NCBI GenBank assembly: GCA_964586175.1
Contig: CAZPGL010000056.1
Coordinates: forward strand, 1-10,113
Reading direction: 5' to 3'
DNA: 10,113 nt
From: CAZPGL01 sp964586175
Lineage (GTDB): Bacteria; Actinomycetota; Acidimicrobiia; Acidimicrobiales; MedAcidi-G1
Part shown: positions 5,447 through 10,113 of the stretch, piece after piece
Layout of the letters: every line of letters begins with the position of its first letter
Position numbering within the stretch: the stretch's first letter is position 1
Program-made: the position numbers and the translations under genes
Notes under the pieces: model-generated
Databases searched by the model: none
Seen by the model: the letters and a program-made list of their open reading frames with translations, nothing else
What the model was told of the DNA's origin: nothing

Positions 5447-5926
5447 TCAGGGCGACGGGGCTTCGGCCTGGTCCAGGCCCTGATCGAGGGTGTTCCAGCC
5501 AAGGGTGGCGCACTTGATGCGCACCGGGAACTTCACGACCCCCCGCAGGGCTTCGAGGTCGCCGAGCCCGGACGCACCCACCGCCGAACCGGCAGCGGTG
5601 TCCTCGCCCTCGAGGCCGTGCTCATGGATCGACATCATCTGCTTGAACGAGCGCAGCACCTCACGGGCCTCGTCGACCGTCCTGCCGAGCACCGCAGTGG
5701 TCATCATGGACGCCGACGACTGGCTGATCGAGCAGCCCTGACCGCCGATGCGGATGTCGGTGATCGTGCCGTCGTCGACCTGGAGGAAGACCTTGATCTC
5801 GTCGCCGCACAGCGGGTTGAAGCCCTCGGCCATCAGCGCCGGCGGGGTCGGCAGGTCGCCGCGGTTCCGCGGGTTGCGGTAGTGGTCGAGGATGATCTCG
5901 CGGTAGAGGTCTTCCAGGCCGGGCAT
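5447..5926 (-). CDS. sufU: Sulfur-transfer protein SufU
   Basis: SufU is the zinc-dependent sulfur acceptor that takes persulfide sulfur from SufS and passes it toward the scaffold; it replaces SufE in actinobacteria and Firmicutes. Seen in 159 residues from ATG 5926: the three conserved cysteines in their motifs, NPLCGDEI (Cys40, with Asp42), GGQGCSISQSSASMM (Cys65) and RIKCATLGWNTL (Cys139), plus the N-terminal LYREIILDHYRNPRNRG block. The roughly 20-residue insertion before the last Cys (about 103-122, Gly/Ala-rich) fits SufU rather than IscU. It begins 41 bases after the sufS stop, with GGAG about 10 bases before the ATG, so it is likely the last gene of this operon. Its end faces the PCD gene across the hairpin. 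Confidence 0.93.
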   Translation of the reverse strand: MPGLEDLYREIILDHYRNPRNRGDLPTPPALMAEGFNPLCGDEIKVFLQVDDGTITDIRIGGQGCSISQSSASMMTTAVLGRTVDEAREVLRSFKQMMSIHEHGLEGEDTAAGSAVGASGLGDLEALRGVVKFPVRIKCATLGWNTLDQGLDQAEAPSP

Positions 5927-5967
5927 CGTGTCGTGGCTCCAGTTGCGGGTGTCGGCGGGTCAGTGGC

Positions 5968-7193
5968 TCAGAAGGCGAAGAAGTCGCCAGCGGCGGCGAG
6001 GGCATCGGCCAGCGCGTCGACGTCGGATTCGTCGTTGTAAAGGTAGAGCGACGCCCGGGCCGTGGCACCCACGCCGAGCAGGCGCATCAACGGTTTGGCG
6101 CAGTGGTGGCCGGCCCGCACACACACGCCCCGCTGGTCGAGCACCTGGCTGAGGTCGTGGGGATGCACGTCGCGGTAGCACATGGACAGCACGCCGCCCC
6201 GGTCGGTGGTGTCGGCCGGGCCGTGGATGATCAGATCGTCGCCGAAGCGGTCGGTGAGGGTGCGCAGGGCATAGTCGGTGAGGGCCACCTCGTGAGCCCG
6301 GACATCGGCCATGCCGAGGCCCTCGAGGTAGTCGACGGCGGAACCCAGGCCGATGATCTCGGCGATCGGTGGGGTGCCGGCCTCGAACTTCCACGGGATC
6401 TCGTTGGCCGTGAAGCCGTCCTCGGTGACGTTCAGGATCATCTCGCCGCCGCCGAGGAACGGCGGCATGGCCTCGAGCAGCTCGGCGCGGGCCCACAGCA
6501 CACCGACACCGGTCGGGCCACACATCTTGTGCCCGGTGAAGACCACGAAATCGGCGTCCCATTCGGTGAGGTCGGTCGGTATGTGCGGCACGTACTGGCT
6601 GGCGTCGACCAGGCAGAGAGCGCCGACGGCGTGTGCGGCGTCGGCCAGCCGGCGCACCGGAGGCAGAGTGCCGAGCACGTTCGAGGCTGCCGACACTGCG
6701 ACGAGACGCACACCGTCGAGGAGACGGTCCAGGTCGGTCAGGTCGAGCCGGCCGTCGGTGGTGAGGGGGATCCAACGTACTTCGACCCCGATGTCGGCCA
6801 ACTGTTGCCACGGCACGATGTTGGCGTGATGTTCGAGAGCCGACACGAGGATGACGTCGCCGGCGGTGAGGTTGCTCCGCCCCCATGAGTAGGCCACCAG
6901 GTTCACCGACTCGGTGGCATTCTTGGTGAAAATGATCTCGCGGTCGTCGGAGACGCCGACGAAACGGGCCACGTTCCTGCGGGCTACCTCCATGGCTGTC
7001 GTGGCCAGCTCGGCGATGTGGTATGCGCCGCGATGCACGTTGGCGTTGATCTCCTCGTAGTAGGCGTCGAGGGCATCGAGCACCTGCTGAGGTTTCTGGG
7101 AGGTGGCACCGGAATCGAGGTAGACGATGGGGACGCCGTTGACCTCGCGTTGAAGCAACGGGAACTGGGCCTTGACGGCCGCCACGTCGAAGG

Positions 7194-7197
<4 letters not shown>
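5968..7197 (-). CDS. sufS: Cysteine desulfurase SufS (PLP-dependent)
   Basis: Class V aminotransferase-fold enzyme that converts cysteine to alanine and holds the released sulfur as a persulfide, which SufU then accepts. Seen in 409 residues, the standard SufS length: the N-terminal IVYLDSGATSQKP block; SALEHHANIVPW with the PLP-stacking His123; LVDASQYVPH with Asp198 and Gln201; the Schiff-base lysine Lys224 in FTGHKMCGPTGVGVL; and the catalytic Cys366 in VRAGHHCAKPLM. The short active-site loop and RAGHHC context mark it as SufS (group II) rather than IscS. ATG 7197 overlaps the sufC2 stop by 4 bases (ATGA), so the two are translationally coupled; sufU follows after 41 bases. Confidence 0.95.
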
Positions 7198-7955
<758 letters not shown>

Positions 7956-7962
7956 AGCGTTC

Positions 7963-7968
7963 AGTCTA
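7963..7968 (-). promoter_or_regulatory. Candidate -10 element for a leaderless sufC2-sufS-sufU transcript
   Basis: On the minus strand TAGACT (bases 7968-7963) matches the TANNNT actinobacterial -10 pattern and ends 7 bases before GTG 7955. Transcription would then begin at or next to the start codon, giving a leaderless mRNA, which is common in actinobacteria. No ribosome binding site is visible before GTG 7955, in agreement with this. No good -35 hexamer is found about 17 bases upstream. Confidence 0.4.
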
Positions 7969-8026
7969 TGGACCACGGGGGATTAGCACTATGCCCGTAG
8001 GGGAAATGGGCTGGGCCTATCGTCGG

Positions 8027-8413
8027 TCACGACCCGTCGACGAGGGCCCGCTTCCAGTCGCGGAACCGGTCGTGGTGTTCCCCGTCGGGGCCGGTGCCGT
8101 GCCCCGTTCCGTCGGGATGCAACCGGAAGGTGACCACCGTGGAGAGATCGTCGGCGTGCACGGCGGCGTAGCGGGCGTCGGCCCCCCGGGCCGGGCCGGC
8201 CCGCCACAGCAGCCACGACCCGAGCCGACGCTTGTAGGCGATGGCCGACGGCCCGACACCGATGTCCTCCCCGGCGGCGAGCAGGGCCTGCGGGGCCTCG
8301 ACCCAGGCTGCAGCCGGGATGTTGCGGTCCCTGACCGGCGTGGGGGGCAGGTCGGCGGTGCGGACGGGCGTGGCGTCGAAGGGCCGCTGGTCGGCCGGGA
8401 GGGGAGCGGTCAC
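8027..8413 (-). CDS. Uncharacterised 128-residue protein between the MBL hydrolase and sufC2
   Basis: I do not recognise this protein. Seen: 128 residues from GTG 8413, which overlaps the stop of the upstream hydrolase gene by 4 bases (GTGA), so the two are coupled. A start 6 codons further up (ATG 8431) would overlap more. It has no signal peptide, membrane segment or cysteine. The N-terminal third is proline-rich (PFDATPVRTADLPPTPVRDR). The centre and C-terminus look folded, with AIAYKRRLGSWLLWRAGPAR, DARYAAVHADDLSTVVTFRL, then a polar His/Gly/Asp-rich turn (HPDGTGHGTGPDGEHHDRF) and RDWKRALVD. Codon use matches the neighbours, and the gene is tightly packed, which supports it as real. It ends 71 bases before the sufC2 start. 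Its place next to suf genes hints at a link, but that is only inference. Confidence 0.7.
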   Translation of the reverse strand: MTAPLPADQRPFDATPVRTADLPPTPVRDRNIPAAAWVEAPQALLAAGEDIGVGPSAIAYKRRLGSWLLWRAGPARGADARYAAVHADDLSTVVTFRLHPDGTGHGTGPDGEHHDRFRDWKRALVDGS

Positions 8414-9138
8414 CAGCCTCGGGAGATCCACTCGTCGATCGACGGCCGTTCGGTGCCGATGGTGGTGTCGTCGCCGTGACCGGGCAACACCAGAGTGTCG
8501 GCGGCTAGAGGGGCGAACAGGCGCCGGTCGATCGACTCGATCACCGTGTCGAAGTCGCCGCCCTCGAAGTGGGTGGCCCCCGGTCCGCCCGGGAACAAGG
8601 TGTCGCCGGAGAACAGGATGGGTGCGTCCTCGAGGCGGAAGCAGATGGATCCCGGGGTGTGGCCCGGGGTGCAGATGGTGTGCAGGCGGAGCCGCCCGAT
8701 CTCGATGACCGTCTCGTCCTCGAGCAGGTAGTCGTAGCCGTCGAGCATCGCCGCGTCTTCGGCGGTCACGCCGACCTGGTAACCGGCATCGCGCACTGCG
8801 GGCACGGCGGCGATGTGGTCGTGGTGGCCGTGGGTCTCGAGCACGGTCCGCACGTCGAGGGCCCGGCAGAGGTCGAGCAGCTTGTCGTGCTCGTTGGCGG
8901 CGTCGATGAGCACCGACGCTCCGGTCTGCCGACAGCGCAGCACGAACACGTTGTTGGCGTAGTCGCCGACCACGATGCGGTGGATCTCAGCCGTCGAGTC
9001 GCACCAGTGCAGCGCCACCCCGGGTACTCCAGTGGTCGGATGGTCGTGGTGCCCGCAGGCGTGCCCGGCCGGCTGGTCGGGGAAGTAGGTGGCGTCGCTC
9101 ATGGGCCGATGATCGCACACCGCGGACGACTGGGGCAC
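8410..9138 (-). CDS. Metallo-beta-lactamase-fold hydrolase (glyoxalase II-like)
   Basis: Zinc- or iron-dependent hydrolase of the MBL superfamily, closest in motif pattern to the glyoxalase II / YcbL-like thioester hydrolases. Numbered from ATG 9102 (230 residues), the metal ligands are all present: HGHHDH at 91-96, His148 in CTPGHTPGS, Asp167 in LFSGDTLFPGG, and His209 in VLPGHGDDTTIGTE. The N-terminal region (GHACGHHDHP, 13-22) has an extra cluster of His and Cys that is not part of the fold's active site. The substrate is unknown; in actinobacteria a mycothiol thioester is a reasonable thought but unproven. Start: GTG 9138 has a GGGAG ribosome binding site 5 bases upstream, giving 242 residues; ATG 9102 lacks one but begins the more protein-like sequence. 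The stop overlaps the next gene's start. Confidence 0.85.
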   Translation of the reverse strand: MPQSSAVCDHRPMSDATYFPDQPAGHACGHHDHPTTGVPGVALHWCDSTAEIHRIVVGDYANNVFVLRCRQTGASVLIDAANEHDKLLDLCRALDVRTVLETHGHHDHIAAVPAVRDAGYQVGVTAEDAAMLDGYDYLLEDETVIEIGRLRLHTICTPGHTPGSICFRLEDAPILFSGDTLFPGGPGATHFEGGDFDTVIESIDRRLFAPLAADTLVLPGHGDDTTIGTERPSIDEWISRGW

Positions 9139-9242
9139 GAGAGCTCCCGGTGTGGTCGTCTGGGCCGGTTCGCTGATAGGAACAGGAGCGTCGACCCGCC
9201 GTGGGTCAGTCAGTCGACCACCGCGATACAGGAGCCCTCCAC
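9139..9242. promoter_or_regulatory. Divergent promoter region between MBL hydrolase and acyl-CoA dehydrogenase
   Basis: About 100 bases separate the two divergent genes, so promoters for both must lie here or just inside the starts. I see no clear -35/-10 pair. An imperfect palindrome at 9201-9221 (GGTC at 9204-9207, eight bases of repeated AGTC, GACC at 9216-9219, extended by GTGG / CAC on the flanks) is a possible operator. The acyl-CoA dehydrogenase ribosome binding site AGGAG is at 9230-9234. Confidence 0.4.
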
Positions 9243-10113
9243 GTGAACTTCGCCTTCAGCGAGGAACAGGAACAGTTGCGGGAGTTCGTCCGCCAGTTCC
9301 TCGAGAACTACTCGTCCGAGACCACCGTCCGTGAGCTCATGGAGACCGAGGCCGGCTATGACGCCGAAACCTGGGCCATGATGGCCGAGCAGCTCGGCTT
9401 GCAGAGCCTGATCATCCCCGAGGAGCACGGCGGGCAGGGTTACACGTACGTCGAGCTCATCGTCGTGCTCGAGGAGATGGGGCGGGCCCTGTTGTGCGCC
9501 CCGTTCTTCTCCACCGTCGTGCTGGCCGCCAACACGCTCATCCACGCCGGCGACGACGCTGCGGCGGCGGTCATCCTGCCGGGCATCGCCAGCGGTGAGA
9601 CCATCGCCACCCTTGCCTTCACCGAGGAGAGCGGCCGCTGGGACGAGGACGGCATCGCCATGGCGGCTACCGCCGACGGCGACGGCTGGAGCCTCTCCGG
9701 CACCAAGATGTACGTCCTTGACGGCCACCTGGCCGACGTCGTGCTGGTTGCGGCCCGCACCGACAACGGCGTCTCGCTGTTCTCGGTCGACGGCGACGCC
9801 GACGGTCTGACCCGCACCGCGCTGGCCACCATGGACCTCACCCGCAAGCAGGCCCGCCTCGACTTCGACGGCGTGTCCGCCACCCTGGTCGGCACCGAAG
9901 GCGCCGGCTGGCCGGTGCTCGAGCGGGTCCTCGATCTGGCTGCGGTGGCGCTGGCCGCCGAGCAGGTCGGTGGCGCCCAGGTGTGTCTCGACACCGCCGT
10001 GCAGTACGCCAAGGACCGGGTGCAGTTCGGTCGGCCCATCGGGTCGTTCCAGGCCATCAAGCACAAGTGCGCCGACATGCTGCTCGAGGTCGAGTCGGCC
10101 AAGTCGGCCGCCT
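9243..10113 (+). CDS. Acyl-CoA dehydrogenase, N-terminal part (runs off the window)
   Basis: FAD-dependent enzyme that puts a double bond into acyl-CoA thioesters (beta-oxidation or related breakdown of lipids, branched acids or steroids). Seen: 290 codons open from GTG 9243 to the right edge, with AGGAG 8 bases upstream. The N-terminal helical domain begins FAFSEEQEQLREFVRQFLEN and has LGLQSLIIPEEHGGQGYTYV, where the IPEEHGG block is diagnostic. The middle beta domain has LAFTEESGRW (about 122-131) and WSLSGTKMYVLDGHLADVVL. The start of the C-terminal helical domain has DRVQFGRPIGSFQAIKHKCA (from residue 258), with the Arg and Phe that contact FAD. The catalytic-base region lies past the edge, so chain-length or steroid specificity cannot be judged. 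The type resembles actinobacterial FadE proteins. Confidence 0.93.
   Translation, partial: MNFAFSEEQEQLREFVRQFLENYSSETTVRELMETEAGYDAETWAMMAEQLGLQSLIIPEEHGGQGYTYVELIVVLEEMGRALLCAPFFSTVVLAANTLIHAGDDAAAAVILPGIASGETIATLAFTEESGRWDEDGIAMAATADGDGWSLSGTKMYVLDGHLADVVLVAARTDNGVSLFSVDGDADGLTRTALATMDLTRKQARLDFDGVSATLVGTEGAGWPVLERVLDLAAVALAAEQVGGAQVCLDTAVQYAKDRVQFGRPIGSFQAIKHKCADMLLEVESAKSAA

Noticed and set aside
9210..10064. 284-codon minus-strand frame opposite the acyl-CoA dehydrogenase
   Set aside because: Shadow of the plus-strand acyl-CoA dehydrogenase, which has strong family motifs and a ribosome binding site.

Overview
The window is GC-rich bacterial chromosome with dense gene packing, many GTG starts and repeated 4-base stop/start overlaps. 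The gene content (a SUF iron-sulfur cluster set with SufU rather than SufE, a Rieske ferredoxin inside the suf genes, a FadE-type acyl-CoA dehydrogenase, an excisionase-like HTH protein) points to a high-GC actinobacterium. An Acidimicrobiia-like lineage is my best guess, but that is inference and no marker gene is present to prove it.

Layout. (1) 1-695, minus strand: the first 40 codons of a homocysteine S-methyltransferase-family protein running off the left edge, preceded by a 180-residue chimeric reading frame whose C-terminal half is only the N-terminal piece of an endonuclease/exonuclease/phosphatase (EEP) domain. (2) 696-990: a divergent intergenic region with several short inverted repeats. 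(3) 991-5363, plus strand: an excisionase-like HTH regulator, an MFS transporter, then a coupled group sufD - Rieske ferredoxin - sufC (copy 1) - pterin-4a-carbinolamine dehydratase, where each junction overlaps by 4 bases. (4) 5364-5446: a short convergent intergenic region with a 39-base hairpin built around a GGGGACAGACCCC core. (5) 5447-9138, minus strand: read in transcription order, a metallo-beta-lactamase-fold hydrolase, an unknown 128-residue protein, sufC (copy 2), sufS and sufU. (6) 9243 to the right edge, plus strand: the N-terminal 290 codons of an acyl-CoA dehydrogenase.

How it works together. SufS takes sulfur from cysteine and SufU accepts it. SufC is the ATPase that drives the SufB/SufD scaffold, where Fe-S clusters are built. 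Here that machinery is split into two converging half-operons, each with its own clearly different sufC, and neither sufB nor a sufR-type regulator lies in the window. The plus half carries the scaffold side (SufD, Rieske protein, SufC1, and a PCD enzyme); the minus half carries the sulfur-supply side (SufC2, SufS, SufU). This arrangement is the most notable feature. The other genes look like ordinary housekeeping or accessory metabolism, apart from the truncated EEP fusion and the uncharacterised protein next to sufC2.
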